Source: Voacanga thouarsii (lineage: Eukaryota; Streptophyta; Magnoliopsida; Gentianales; Apocynaceae). Taken from it: a stretch of DNA of 64,000 bases. Position 1 is the first letter of the stretch; each line of letters begins with the position of its first letter. Positions 34,956 through 49,843 of the stretch are shown piece after piece. The translations under genes were made by a program, and so were the position numbers. Below the pieces are notes generated by a model that was given only the letters and a program-made list of their open reading frames with translations, ran no database searches and was not told the origin of the DNA. The stretch is from assembly GCA_026120185.1 (NCBI GenBank), contig JANUWF010001190.1:1116001-1180000 (forward strand), in the 5' to 3' direction.

Positions 34956-37900
34956 TTAGCTCATATCAAAATGTATATCATGGGAAACAAAGGAAGTCAT
35001 GTACCAAAACCAAATGATAGGAGAATCAATCCTAAGAGCATGGGATGCTAGTCGATGGGTCGGTTTATTACAACATCTTGGCGCAAATTGGATAATTCTA
35101 AACGAACTATTAAACCTTCGACGGATGGATTTATAAAACATGCGCCGGAGTTGATAGGTCCATCACATCCTTGTAATACCAAAAATAACTTTAAGGCAAT
35201 CATTCTCAACAATCAAATCCTTGTAACCATGGGCAGCCATCACCTTTTAAGGCATGGAAAATTGCAGCAACTTCAACATGAGTTGCACTGCCAAGTTTAC
35301 CCATTGGAAATGATCCTGCAATAATAGGGATACCGCGATAATCGCAAAGAAGAAACCCAGCACCAGACTTCTGCGAAACCCACGAACCATCGACGTTAAG
35401 CTTGAGTGTTCCTTTAGATGGTGCCTTCCATACTTGAGGCGAAAAAGGAGGCTGAACCAGTTTAGGAGCTATTAACACATCAACTGAAAAAGGGAGGAAA
35501 GACTCCATAGGAGCTTTTCCTTTCAGTACGGAAGAGGAAGTTGGCTTTGTTGCAGAATACACCTTACTGTCAAATTTGGAGATGGGCAGGCAGAGCGAGT
35601 AGCCTAAAGAAATTCATCGGACAAAGAAACAGCAAGTCGAGCTACCATACAAGCTACGATGACTTGCGCTCAAAGATAATGGCATTACAACCAAAGGGTC
35701 AAAAGTAAGTGACAAAACAGAGAAATTTGAGACACACTCCAAGTCATAATAACTTGTAAGAGTTGGGTAAAAGGTGCATCGGTCTTAAGAGGAGGGAGGT
35801 CGAGCATGACTTGTGACCACACATCAAGAGCAAAAAGACAACTGAATAAAAGATGGTTAAGATCCTCAAAAGGACCTCTATATACTAGACAACATGGAGA
35901 GATTTAAGTAATTCTTCGATGAAGAGTCGTCCGAGTTGGAACTATGTCATGATAGCAGCACAACAAAAATTTGTTGCAATTTCAGTGGATTCTTCAATCT
36001 CCACAAGTTTTTCTAGAATAGCTCCTCACCTTCAGAATAGGAAGGACTTCCATTTGAAGTATGCACATTATTCATAAAAAGATGATAACCAGATCTTAGC
36101 GTATACTACCCAGATTTAGTATATCTCCAAACTTGGGTATTTTGTGGCCAAGAAGGACAAAGTGGTACCTTACAGATTTCCTCTTGATTATAAGAGTTAA
36201 AGCATTCCGTGAGAATATCTTCTTTCTAGCAAGCTTTGTCAAAGTTTATCAACCGATATACTTTCATTTCAAGTGGTGAAGATTAAATCCTCAAAGGGGA
36301 AGATAGTTTGAAAAATGGCAGAGAAGTTAGCCAGTTATCACCCCATATTTTCACAGCCCCACTATTGCCAAGTCACCATTTGACACCAAGCTTCAAGTGG
36401 TCTCGACCTTTTAAAATGCTCCACCAAACAAAAGAGGAAGAACTACCAGAAATTACATCCATGAAGTCCACAAATCGATGGTCTTTAGCATAAAGAACAA
36501 GGGCTACTAAAGACAGTGTGTTCTTTAGAATACGCCAGGTTTGCTTAGCAAGCAAAGCAACATTGAAGATTTTCAAGTTGCAAAAGCCTAAACCACCTTT
36601 AGACTTTTGGTCTATAGAGAGAATCCCATGTTTTCTAGCAAATTTTGTGTTTGTCTTCAGAACTACCCCACCAAAATTGCCTCATCATCTTGGAAATAGA
36701 GTCACATGTACGTACTAGGAGCTTAAAGACCAACATGAAATAGGTAGGAATGGCTTGAACAATAGATTTTAGAAGAATTTTCTTGGCAGTCACACTAAGG
36801 AACTTTTCTTTCCATCCTTTAAGTTTTTTTTAGATCCGATCCTCAACAAATGGATGACATCCTTTTTAGATCTTCCTGTAATAAACGGAAGAACCAGATA
36901 TTTCCTATTCGCTTCACTTTCTTGCACAAGGAGGGAGGCATACACTAGTTGCTTTTGCGCTTGAGTGATGGCTTTATTGAAGTAAACAGTGGATTTATCA
37001 TAATTAATTGTTTAACCAGATTAGGTTGTATAAAGAGCAAAAATATTCTGAAGCTATTCAATATTCTTTTGATCCATATTAGCAAAGAGAAGTAAATCAT
37101 ACGCAAAAAGCAAATGAGATATAACAGGGTTATTCCTAAACTGGAAACCCTATAGAAGCTTTTATTGTTCTGCAAATCACAAAAGAGAGTAAAAACCCTA
37201 CGTGCACAAAAGAAAGAGATAGGGGAAGAGAGGATCCCCATGCCTGATACCTCTAGGGGGAGTAAAAACTTTGATAGGCCAACCATTAAGAAGAATAGAA
37301 TATGGAATAGTGGTGATGCATTTCATAATGAGCGAAATGATATCAGTCGGAAACATCATAGTCCTCATGATCATTTCAAGGTATTTTCATTCTACTCTAT
37401 TGAAAGCTTTACTCATGTCATGTTTAAGTGCAAAGTTAGAGCTATTATCAATAGTAGGGCGTTGCATACTATGGAAGACTTTGAAAGTGATAATAGCATT
37501 GTTAGTGATGAGTCTATTAGAAATAAAAGCACTTTGAGAGACATAAATCACATTGTGAAGAATTTTCTTAATTCGATTAGCAATAACTATAGAAATTAAC
37601 TTATAAAGAACATTGCATAAACTGACAGGATGGAATTGAGACATTTTACAAGCATTTTTAACTTTGGGAAGCAGAACAATAAATATTGGTGCAATTAAGG
37701 GCAGCAAAATCATCACTATCATTTAAAACCTAGGTTTGCAAATTAAGGCCTTAAGAATAAAGCTTTCAAATTCATGACCAATAACATGACACATGTTTTG
37801 CAAGAAACAAACATGCATTACGTGAGGCCTGGGAGCCTATTGCAGGTGCATTTGTTTAAGGGCCACATGTATTACATTCCCATAAAAAGGTTGCTCAAGC

Positions 37901-39212
37901 AAAGAAATCTCACTATCCTCAAGAGTATTAAAAAGAGTTGAATCAAGTTAAAAAATGTGATGAAGCGATGAGTTGCTAAAAAACACTTACTACAATAGGT
38001 TTTATGTTTGCTTTATTTGAGAAAGACTCACCAAAATTAATAACAAGCTTGTAGATAAAATTTCATTACTTACGCTGAGAGGCTTTTTTATGGAAATATT
38101 TTGTGTTACGATCACCTTCCTGAAGCTAAGTAACATGACTTCTAGCATGCCAATATGAATCATGTTGCTACTAAAGTTTTCCAAGGTTCAGAATTAGGTT
38201 CAGTTCATGCCCCAAGGTATAATCAGATTTACCTTGCCGCTTTTGATATGATACCAAATTTTCCTAGGCTTCCTAAAGTTTGGAATATAGATAACCAACT
38301 GTGCGGCCATACCAATCATGAAGAGTGGATTTCAGATGCTTAATTTTACGTTTGAAGTAGACAACTGATGTCAATTATGCAGAAAAGGATAGCATGACAG
38401 TTTCATTCCAAGCGCCCCAAAAAACCTCCCAAAAACCTTCAACCTTAAACCAGAGAGGTTCAAAGCGAGATAGCCTTGGATTTTGGTTACTTCTAGCAGA
38501 TATAGAATGGCGGTAAAAATTAGAGATCAATAGAGGCATATGGTCCGAAGCATGTGAGGTTAAAATATAAATCGAATGATCAAGAAATAATAGCCTCCAT
38601 TCTGAAGTGCATAAACCTCTGTCTAATTTTCCGAGAACCTCGCCAAAATTGCCATAAGAGTTGCACTATGTGAACTCGGCCCTATGCATGGCCAACTCAA
38701 GGAAATTACAAGCTGTAATAGCCTCTTAAAAAGCTAAGTTTGACATCTTGATTAGGCATTGTGTCCAGTTTTTTCATGGGAAAATAAAATTTCATTGAAG
38801 TCTCCCGGACAAACCATAGCAGCGTTGAAATTATGGATAACTTGCGAAGCAATCGCCATGAATGAGCTCATAATTTAACTTCTGAGTTGCCATAGAATCC
38901 TATAAATCGCTATGAAATAGATTGGTTTAATTGAACCATAGAAACAATATGACCTGAGGAATAAGATAAAATGGTAACATCAATAGTATTATTACAAAAA
39001 AGACAAACACCTCCACTTAAACCAACACGGTGAACATAGAACCACTAGCGAAACCTAGTTTGGCCCTAATTTTATTCATAGTACTAGAACTACATTATGT
39101 TTTAAACAAGACAACAATACTAGGATTATGAAAATTAACTAGACACTGAATTTTTGGAATTGTCTGGGAATTTCCCAATCCTCGACAATTCCAAAACTAA
39201 GAGACCTATTGT
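34956..39212 (-). pseudogene. LINE ORF2: endonuclease, reverse transcriptase, RNase H, inactivated
   Basis: The start resembles LVWNCRGLGNSQTI (near 39205-39150), the usual beginning of the endonuclease. LDRGLCTSEWRLL and SHASDHMPLLI follow near 38600-38540. RT has FRPVSLCN-like FHPVSLCNVLYKLIS, SQSAFISNRLITNNAI and DMSKAFNRVE (37650-37390). The catalytic box reads FAYD instead of FADD near 37095-37106. The RNase H domain has LKLNVDGSWVSQ and VEVAAIFHAL (35405-35240), and the frame ends IWFWYMTSFVSHDIHFDMS near 34960. Many stops and frameshifts interrupt it. Confidence 0.85.
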
Positions 39213-39960
39213 TGATGGCGAGGCTGTGAGGTAGCCTCCGCCAAAACCACATCCTTCCAACAAGCATGGAGTGAATCAGTCTCTATGAAACGCCTCCTCT
39301 GAGAAGGGGATGCCAAGTATTCTGAAGATCTCTCTTGGGAAGAAGTGGGGGTAGATGTGGTAGAGCCAAGCACTTCGGTTGCTGGATGCATTGACCACTT
39401 CTCTTAAAATGTTTTCCATTATGAGGGTGAAGAGGTAGATTCATTACCTCAAGATTAACTATCGCCCAGACATTTTGCATTGGTGTTTCTAAGATTGTTG
39501 TAGAAGTGCCATCAAAAGTGTCTTCCATAGGGGCAAGAGGCGAGGAAGATGATGAAGAGGTTGAACCAGTGACTATGTCACCAATAGGTATAAAAATTTT
39601 TTTTGAGCAAGGTAGTGAGGGCATTTTGAATGAGGAAGATCTTTTGGAATCTTAGAACAAGCCAAGACTGAATGACCCAGAAAACCACAAAGAAAATAGA
39701 TGTGTGGTAGTTGTTCATAACGAATCAGAGCCCTTACTTCACTACAGAGACCAACTTCAATAATAAAAAATCGATGCACATGAGCCATGGCATCCAAATC
39801 AACCCAAAATCTAAAAAATAGATCACCACTGCCATATTTTCTAACTTGGATACAGGTACAATTATTGTAATCTGTAGCTAATTTGTAGCCCACCTTTTTT
39901 GTATGGTATTCACGAGGGAAGCCCATAGCGTGAAATTACAATGGTTGTTTTGCATACTGG
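39206..39960 (-). pseudogene. LINE ORF1 (gag-like) with degenerate zinc knuckle
   Basis: The open block 39926-39573 contains RYEQLPHIYFLCGFLGHSVLAC, shown here only by its parts: PHIYFLCG, then FLGHSVLAC. The first Cys of the expected CX2CX4HX4C knuckle is Tyr. The frame shifts to 39624-39283 with a Ser-rich stretch. Such ORF1 proteins bind RNA in LINE particles. Confidence 0.75.
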
Positions 39961-41172
39961 GCTTCCACCGTTTGAAAACAAGTAGGTAATTTTCAAAACA
40001 CCAAAGTCCTAGATCGATTGTATCTTTTGTCTTACGAAAAGAGAGCCGATGGAATTGTTAATCGATACTTTTTTGATTATATAAAAAGTTTAATAGAAAA
40101 ATGAATAGATGAGTCGAACCTTTTAAAAAACGTGAGTTTCTTAAACTTACTATGAAAAGATCTAATAAAGTAGAAATATTACATGCGAAAGAAAAGTAAG
40201 ACTAAACACAGTATATTTTGATTGAGACGATGAACAAATACAAAAGTATTGGAATTTAAAATCAAAGCAACATAAAACGGAAAATTGGTAATCAAGGAAG
40301 GAAAACTGTAAAGAAAATGTAAGTAAAGCTGTAAACAAAGTTGTAAAAAATACAGAAAAGGGAATTGAAAACTGGAAGAAAATTTAGTAATTTAGTTTGA
40401 GACGATTATTGTTGGGTTCTTCATTCCGGGGTTCCTACTCGTTTTATACTTGATGTGGCATGGTTGCCGCCTATCCGAATGTGGAGAGAAATCCCGCTTC
40501 CTGGCTTGTCTTTGGCGGTTAAGTGTCTTTGGCGATTAAGAACGATAGTATTTTACAGATCGTGTCACGATGTGAGGTAAAGACTCATCGACGTGTCACG
40601 ATGTGGGGTAAAGACTCATCAACTCCTAGTTTTGATGTTGACTGCATTCATCGATTGAAAATTTTCTTAACGTCATTATACGTTTGACAGAATTCATATC
40701 GATTTTGGTCCGAAGTTACAGTTAACTAAAGATGAGATCAGCAGTATCCCATGCTTTGCACATGATAACACATAAACCTTTTACCTTCAAAGGTTTTTTT
40801 TGTAAATAAAGCAGCCAAAGCAGAGAATTTGCATGTTAACAGTCAAATCTGACATCCTCATCAAGTATTTTGGTAGATCTCTTTTCATCATCTTGCACAA
40901 AGAAAGTCTCAAAACTTCTAAGTATCTCTGTCTCCATTGTAAAGTGAATGGAAAAGTTGCGATAAAGCGTGAGAGTGATGCAGAAATATGGATCAAAAAA
41001 CAAAAAACTCGAATCCCTAAGGGAAGGGGTGAAGAAACCCTAACCCTAAGGGAAGGCGAGCAGAAAAATCAATTAGCCATTTATGCATTGTACTTATTTT
41101 ATTAGGTTAATAATTGCTATGCTAAGTTTTTGTTTATAAAATTCCTGTAAATATTGTTTTTTTTAAATTATT

Positions 41173-43178
41173 TTACAAGTGAAAAACCCTGTATGGCCGC
41201 ATGTATACCCGACCGCGACGGCCGCCCCGACCGCGACTTCGAACCATGCCTTTCATTTTCTCGACCTTAGCTTCTCCATTTTCTTTTGTCTTTAAGTCAA
41301 CAAGATCCCTAACCAACCCTTTAAGAGCATCCTCGTCCAGCGCCAGCAACTTCTCGGTCACTTCGGCCGGAATCAACTCATTGATCTGAACCAATTCCCT
41401 AGCTCTCACTTCCTTTTCACTATCATTTTGCTCTGCATATCCCTGTTTATCAACTGGCTCTGTTTCCACTTTCTTGGCCTCTGCTTCTTCACTTTCTTTT
41501 CTCTTCAATTCATGGAGGAACTCCATCAGCCCTTTAAGTGAAGCCTCAGGCTCATTTTGCTTCAGCAACTGCTCGGCAACTTCGGCCGGTGTGATCTTTG
41601 TGGTTTCGATCAATTCTTCAACATCTTTGAACAGGGAATGGTCCTCAAGTCCAAGGTAATTAGCAGCAAGAAGTCTGAATCCACAAGGGGTGCAGTACGA
41701 CATGTGAATGTGCACATCCATCCGACCAGGGCGGAGCAATGCAGGGTCTAGCTTTTCTTTGTTGTTTGTAGTGAAGATGATGATCCTCTCATCTCCACAG
41801 CTCGACCAAAGCCCATCTATGAAATTGAGAAAACCGGACAATGTCACCTGCAAGAACATCCAATCAAGCAAATTTCACACCTTAGTTTATGTATGTAACA
41901 GAGTACGAAATCACGTCATCTATTAATAGCATATAATATAATGACGATTCTAACCGTTGTTAGATAAAAATGTTTTGACCATCACACAGAGGTGGTTGGT
42001 AGATTTTTGCAACGATGACAATCGTTATTTATTTCCCTGGTAAAAATCTCGAGAAAGAATTCTAATTTGTCACATTTTTACCTCAAGTGCTGAAGAAATG
42101 CAGATCATAAAACAAAGAATAAACTGCTTGAGAAATTTCTAGGCAGTGATGGACATACCCCGTTTTCTTCTCGATAAGGCCCCTTTTGAGGATCTGGAGT
42201 GGGTGCTTTGTTCAACCTGTCATGGAGTTCAACGGTGCAGTCAATGTCCTCCACCACCAGTATAGACTTGTTGGCTGTGGCCACTAACAATTTCCTCAAG
42301 TCTGAGTTCCTCCTCACCTCGGTCAACTCCAAGTCATAGATATCGAAATTCAAGAAATTGGCCATGGCTGCAATCAGACTGGATTTACCAGTCCCTGGAG
42401 GGCCATACAACAAATACCCTCTTTTCCATGCCTTCCCAACTTTTCTGTAATATTGTCTTCTCTGCACAAACCTCTCGAGATCCTTCAGGATCATATCTTT
42501 CTGGTCTGAGTCCATGGCTAAAGTATCAAAAGTTGCTGGATGATCAAGGCTAACGGATATCCATGCGTTGTTCCTGTCGTACATTCGCTCATAATCGACT
42601 GAATGAAGCTTTACTGTTTTTTTCTCATGTTTCTTCAATTTTGCTTCTTCCATGATGTATGGCAAGTAAGAATTGATCACCACATCCTTGTTTTTCTTGT
42701 GAAACGAAAGTTCAAAGGACCTTACCTCGGATCTCAAAGTAGAGTTCATATCCCGGGGATTATAGAAACTCCTCCTTGCTTCTACTTTGTCAACAACCCA
42801 GACCCACTTCAATTTCACACCATTGTACACATCTTTCATCTCTTGATCCTTCTCCATGGTGATGTTGAAGTTCTTTTCCTTTTCGGGTTTGCTGATTTTG
42901 AGTCGGCGTGTAGCAGGGGTGATTTTGGGGCCTAGATAGCACTCAGCAGCCTCGTAGATTTCATTGCTAACAAGGCCATCAAATTCATCAATCACCATGG
43001 TCATCTCATTGGAGAATCTATTAAAGAACTGCCTAATGCCAAAGAAGAGATAATCTTGAACCTCTGCAGGCATATAATCCCGAAGTACAGAGCGGACAAC
43101 CACGGCTGTCGCAGCAACAGAGGCAGCGGTGGACAAGATGGTCTTGGCTGTGGCCAATTTGGATGATTCTTCTGCCAT
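41173..43178 (-). CDS. BCS1-like AAA-ATPase, tandem copy B
   Basis: Join 43178-42159 and 41847-41173, phase 0, 564 aa. The start MAEESSKL at 43178 is preferred over an in-frame upstream ATG at 43343, because copy A starts at the same place and the extra 55 codons do not match a domain. Domain order and motifs are as in copy A: GPPGTGKSS, ILVVEDID, IIIFTTN and RPGRMD. The protein ends with a basic tail VRSRGRGGRRGRVYMRPYR followed by VFHL. The C-terminal Glu/Lys region holds the duplicated PAEV helical module. The frame looks fully intact. The intron (42158-41848) lacks the MITE of copy A. Confidence 0.93.
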
Positions 43179-45045
<1,867 letters not shown>

Positions 45046-45814
45046 TTTAAATTGTTAAAAAAATAATTTATTGATTGACTATTTAACTTATAATGTTATA
45101 GGGTCATGGGAAAAAAAAAAGGAAAATTCTTTGATTTGGAATTTTATACAAGATATAGAAAAACGTACAAAGAAGAAAGAAGTCTCAAAGTCCACCGTCC
45201 TTATGCAAATAGTGACTAACAAAAATATTTGTATCTTGGCTACAGGAATTAGTTAGTAAATAAGATTTGGATTATGATAAATTTATTTAAATATAATAAA
45301 AAATATTAAATATGTGAGGTTAAGGTAGGATTTAAGTAAAATTAAAAAGAAAGAATATAATGTATTGTAAATATATTATAATTTGTAAAAAATTAAATTT
45401 ATTTTAATTATTATTATTTTAAATTAAAGTAAAATTAAATGAATTTAGAAAAACCTCGAGCCACTTATACCTTGGGTTCTTGGGAGGAGAGATACATTGG
45501 ATGCTGGCAAAAAACATAATCACATAAGTCCTACTTGCTGTTATACAAAACACATAATTTCGGGGAAATGAGAAGAGAGAAAAGAGGCGTGATTGGAGGG
45601 AGAGAGAAAGAGAGAAGAGAGCTGCGCGTGTTATCACATCTGGATGCTCAATAAAAATATTAGTGAGTCTTTGTTTAGGTCTATAGGATGAGAAAGGGAG
45701 ATGGATTTTGGTAGTGGAATCGCTTGTCATAATCGTGTCAGAAAATTTTCATATTTTTTATACAGCAATGATTAGAAAATTAGTTCATCACTAATTCAAT
45801 ATTTGCATTATAAT

Positions 45815-46752
45815 TAGGAATGGCAATGGAGTTGGATTGAAAATTAGAAATTCCGATCCCACCCTTGCATATTCCTCATTTCTCCATCTTAGGCTTGTTT
45901 CTGCTATAGGAAAAGGCAGAGATCCTCGTTCCGATTTGTAAGCGATAAAACAATCTCCGATCTTGATTCAGTGGGGAAGGTAGAAGCGGAACATGTTTGA
46001 GTCCAAAAATATTTATAAAATTTTTTAAAATTTTTTTTCCTCCTATATATTTTTCTTCAAAACTTTTTAATCATTTTGAAAAACTTTTGTGGTGTTTTTA
46101 ATAGTTAACTTATTTATCATATCACTAAATTAGTAAAAATATAATTTATAATTTATAATTTTTCTTTTTTTCTTTTTTCCTCTTCTTTTCTATTTTATTT
46201 TACTTAATATACATATATAATCTATCTATAATTTATATATATATATATATATATATAATATAAAAATATGTATAGCGGGTTCGGTCGGGAATCATGCAAT
46301 CCCTGTCCCCGCTTAAATCGAAAAATCTCCGACCCAACCGGATTGGGCTGGATTGGGTCGGGTCATCTATTTAAATAGGAAAATTGTCATCCTATTATGA
46401 ATTATTGGAATATTTATTAATTAGTGGAGGCTCCACTAATTATGGATTTATGTGAATTATTAGAAGATTTTTATGGATGTCCACCATTTAGTGGAGACAC
46501 CACTAATTAAGATTAGTGGAAGATGATGTATGCCATGATGTAATCCACTAATTAGAGCTCTATAAATAGAGCTATTCTCTAAACTTGTAATACACCATTA
46601 TTTTGTGAAAGAAAGATTAGTGAAAGAAAGATTAGAGAAAATTGTGAGAGAAAAGAAAGAGAGAAATTCTTGCGCAAAATAGTTAGAGTTTTATTAGTGT
46701 GTAGTATGAAGATTTTATTCTAACACTACCCTAATTTTATAACACATCCCTA
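45815..46752. mobile_element. hAT-like non-autonomous element, interrupted by a solo LTR
   Basis: The left end is TAGGAATGGCAAT and the right end ATTGTCATCC interrupted, then CATCCCTA, an imperfect 13-bp inverted repeat typical of plant hAT elements. The flanks ATTATAAT (45807-45814) and ATTGTGAT (46753-46760) differ by two transitions and fit an 8-bp target duplication. The paralogous site near 31882 (TTTGCAGTGTGACG) lacks the element. Without the LTR it is about 580 bp and non-coding. Confidence 0.75.
46393..46744 (+). repeat. solo LTR of the copia family, with perfect target duplication
   Basis: 352 bp, TATTATGAATT to TTTTATAACA, matching the LTRs at 12100, 17240, 23086 and 28239. CATCC occurs directly before (46388-46392) and after (46745-46749). 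No internal region remains, so LTR-LTR recombination has removed it. It lies in the right terminal repeat of the hAT-like element. Confidence 0.9.
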
Positions 46753-46905
46753 ATTGTGATGTTTGTTTTCACCGTTAATTATATCCCCTCTTTAAATTTC
46801 ACACTCATTTTAGGGTCAACATCCATTTAAACCAAATTCAATAATCATAAATTTGTGAATTTGTGGACACATTTTGATGCATTTTAATTTTCGTGTAAAT
46901 CTATT

Positions 46906-46959
<54 letters not shown>

Positions 46960-48000
46960 GAAAGAAGAAGAGAGAAAAGAGAAATAGTTGGAGGGAGAAG
47001 GAAGGAGAGAAGAGAATTGTGTTTTGGCTTAGGCCCTTGGGATGAGGAAGATATGCATTCATTAATTGTTAGAAGAAGGAATCGCTCACTATATTCGTAT
47101 TGAAACATTTCATATTTTTCACGGAGTAATGATTATAAGATATAATATTTGAATTGGATGTTTGCTCTCGCCATTTGTATTCCCTCTTCAAATTTGTCGA
47201 TCATTTTATGGTCAAATTTTCATTTTAACTTAATCCAATAACCATAAATTTGTGAGTTTATCAGGACATTTTGATCCGCTTTAGTTTTTGTATAAAATTG
47301 TTTGTTTTCTACATTCGTTTTACATATTTTCGTGCATATTTTTGTAATTTATGTGAATGAATATAGGGCAATTTAAAGTTATCAAATTGTGCAACCTTAT
47401 ATCTCTCTGGTTTTAATCACATTAAGCCTACTTGCCTTTATACCTATGTCTGAGTGTTTAACTCAATACATGATTCAGGATCTGGGCCATGCAAGTTGTG
47501 TATGGTAATTCTACGGTTCAAATAAAAAAACACGAAAATTCGACATGCAAAAAAGTAACTACGTGTAAAAAGAAAAAAAATTAGTAATACGAGTTCGTTT
47601 TGATTATTCAAAACGATGTCATTTTGATATTTATATAATTATGTAAAATATTCATATAATCGTATAAAGGGTTTATGAAATCGTGTAGAGTTGTTCAAAT
47701 TGTCCCGCAAGTTTCGTACCCCAACTTGTGTGGCCTTGGATCTCATGATTCATACAAAAAGAAAAACAGAAATTTGAGGAAAAAAGAGAAGTAAACGGAG
47801 TAAGAGAGAAGGACAGAAGAAAATATAACAAAATTGGGTGTTTATCGCATTTGGATAGTCAATAAAAGAAATGAAGAAATAAACTAATAATTTACATATT
47901 TATCCATTTGTTGGGTGTATCTAAAAATGCCATAGCAATGATATTTTAGTCACAAATAAACCACTAAAGTTGATTTATTTTCCCTCCATTCCTAAATTAA

Positions 48001-48210
48001 GGAGGGAGTCCCGAAGGTGAACTTCTCCCACCCGAGCGTCGAGATCTGACGTTCAGGTGGGATATAAATCGGGATATGCACCAGTGGTAGGTACTCGAAA
48101 GAGATGATCTACGAATGCAACTTTGGAGGGAGTCGAACCAGCAACCTGGTCAGTCCATTACAGACATGTCACCTCAAGCCTTACTAACTGACCTATGCCC
48201 CGGGGGCTGT
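48001..48210 (-). mobile_element. tRNA-derived SINE
   Basis: The minus strand begins GGGGCATAGGTCAGTTAGTAAGG (A-box region, part TAGGTCAGTTAGTAAGG) and has the B-box GGTTCGACTCC near 48135, at tRNA-like spacing. A non-tRNA body of about 110 bp follows. GC content is far above the surroundings. The paralogous site in spacer 1 (32811-32836, TTTCCCTTCCATTCTTATCT) has no insert. Similar TCCCTCCATTCCTAAATT and CCCTCCGTTCTTACCTAATT flank the SINE as a diverged target duplication. Confidence 0.8.
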
Positions 48211-48802
48211 TTCCCCTCCGTTCTTACCTAATTTTTGAATGAGAATTAAGTTAGATCTTTTTAACTAAATTTATACCCTCTTCATTTCTCCCCATTTCCT
48301 TTGTTCTTCTCTTCATTTTATAAAAATCAATTCAAATATAAATTATTTTCTTGCATTGTCTTTCCTACCAAATAGTTCAATCCAAACACGCTAAAAATCT
48401 AGTCAGGTGATACTTTCACATAATTAAAATATAATTAGATCAAACCTTTCTTCTTTTTTCCTACAAATAATGCAAATTGAACTCTTACATGTGAGGTTCA
48501 CTTTTGCAAAATATATGGATGAGATAAGATCTTTTAGTCATGGTTTAGCATAGGCTTTTTCTTTTTTTTTTCCCCTCAGGTTTTCCCCCTTTATTTCATT
48601 TTAGTTTTTAGCTTGTTTTCCCTCTTTATTTGTTTGATATTTTTGTGGGTGGAGGTAGCCTCTAAATGTTTTAGCATCAGTGACTAAGAGCCTAGTTGAT
48701 AATTCAATTGTAACATAACAATCAATTAATTAAATAATTATTTAATTAAAAATATTTAATAATAAAATTAAGTACTTAATTCGTTCAATACGTTTAATAA
48801 TG

Positions 48803-48803
48803 A

Positions 48804-48886
<83 letters not shown>
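48803..48886. repeat. (ATT)n microsatellite, about 27 units
   Basis: The paralogous site in spacer 1 (33390-33398) has only GAATTATTATG, so the array grew here after the duplication. Confidence 0.93.
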
Positions 48887-49843
48887 GTTTGGTTCACAAA
48901 GGAAGAAGGGGGGAGAAGGAGAAGGGAGGAGAACTTTTACTTCTATTAAGGAGAATAATATAATTTACTTTCATTTTATTGAATAGAAGCGGAAGGAAAA
49001 TAAATAATAAATACTATCTTGATCTACGTCCCAAACCATCCAAATTTGGATGGAATATTGTACTGACGTGGAGAACGAAAGCTTTCCCTGCTAATTTACT
49101 TTCTCTCCATATTCCTTACCAAACAATCTAAATTACCAATTTACGTCTAGATTTACATCCCATATACTTTTCTTCCCTCTTTTTATCCCGACCAAAGATA
49201 ATGTTAGGGTGCATTTGGATTGTATTTTCATCTCAATCCAAAACTCACTTTATTTCAAAATAATAATAATTTGAATAATTTTTATTTCTCGAGAATTGTT
49301 ATATATTTACAACATATCATATTCTCTCTTAAACCCTAACCAGACTCTACATATTTAATAATTTTTATTATATTCAAACAAATTCACCTCAATCCAATTG
49401 CTATTTACTTAAGTTTAAAATTTGAATATGCTAATTTTATTGATTAAGGTGTATTAAAATTTAGTTATAAGTTTCAAGTAAATAAAAGTTACTTAAATTT
49501 AAAATTTGAATATATTAAATATTAATATTATTAATTTAAATTATAATAAAATACAATATTTTCGCATTTAGACTTTAAATATTAATTTTCAAAGATCAAT
49601 TTTATTACACGGGTCCTAATACAATATAATTAGCCTTAATGAACTGTACAACTCACAACCCGAGCCTTTGCAAATGATGAAAGTGTTGGATCATAATTCA
49701 AGCTAAGTTAGATAATTGCATGCAATTAATTGAGTTAGGTAAATTCGATGATCTAAGATTGTCCCATTATTTACACAATATTTGGTTAGGTGAAATGCAA
49801 AAGGAAAATATGAAGGGAAATAGATGGTGTGCATTACATAGTA

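Larger units (their letters stand above)
34930..41097 (-). mobile_element. L1-type LINE, full-length-like but decayed
   Basis: On the minus strand the order is ORF1 with a degenerate zinc knuckle (39926-39206), endonuclease (about 39215-38350), reverse transcriptase (37722 to about 36900), and C-terminal RNase H (about 35562-34956), then a short A-tail (T-run at 34928-34933). The 11-bp TTTATTAGGTT flanks it (34919-34929 and 41098-41108), a target duplication. The flanks rejoin into the sequence found intact beside copy C (near 51560-51580). The insertion therefore separates spacer 1 from the 3' flank of AAA copy B. A 31-bp tandem duplication lies at 40562-40623 in its 5' part. Confidence 0.88.
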
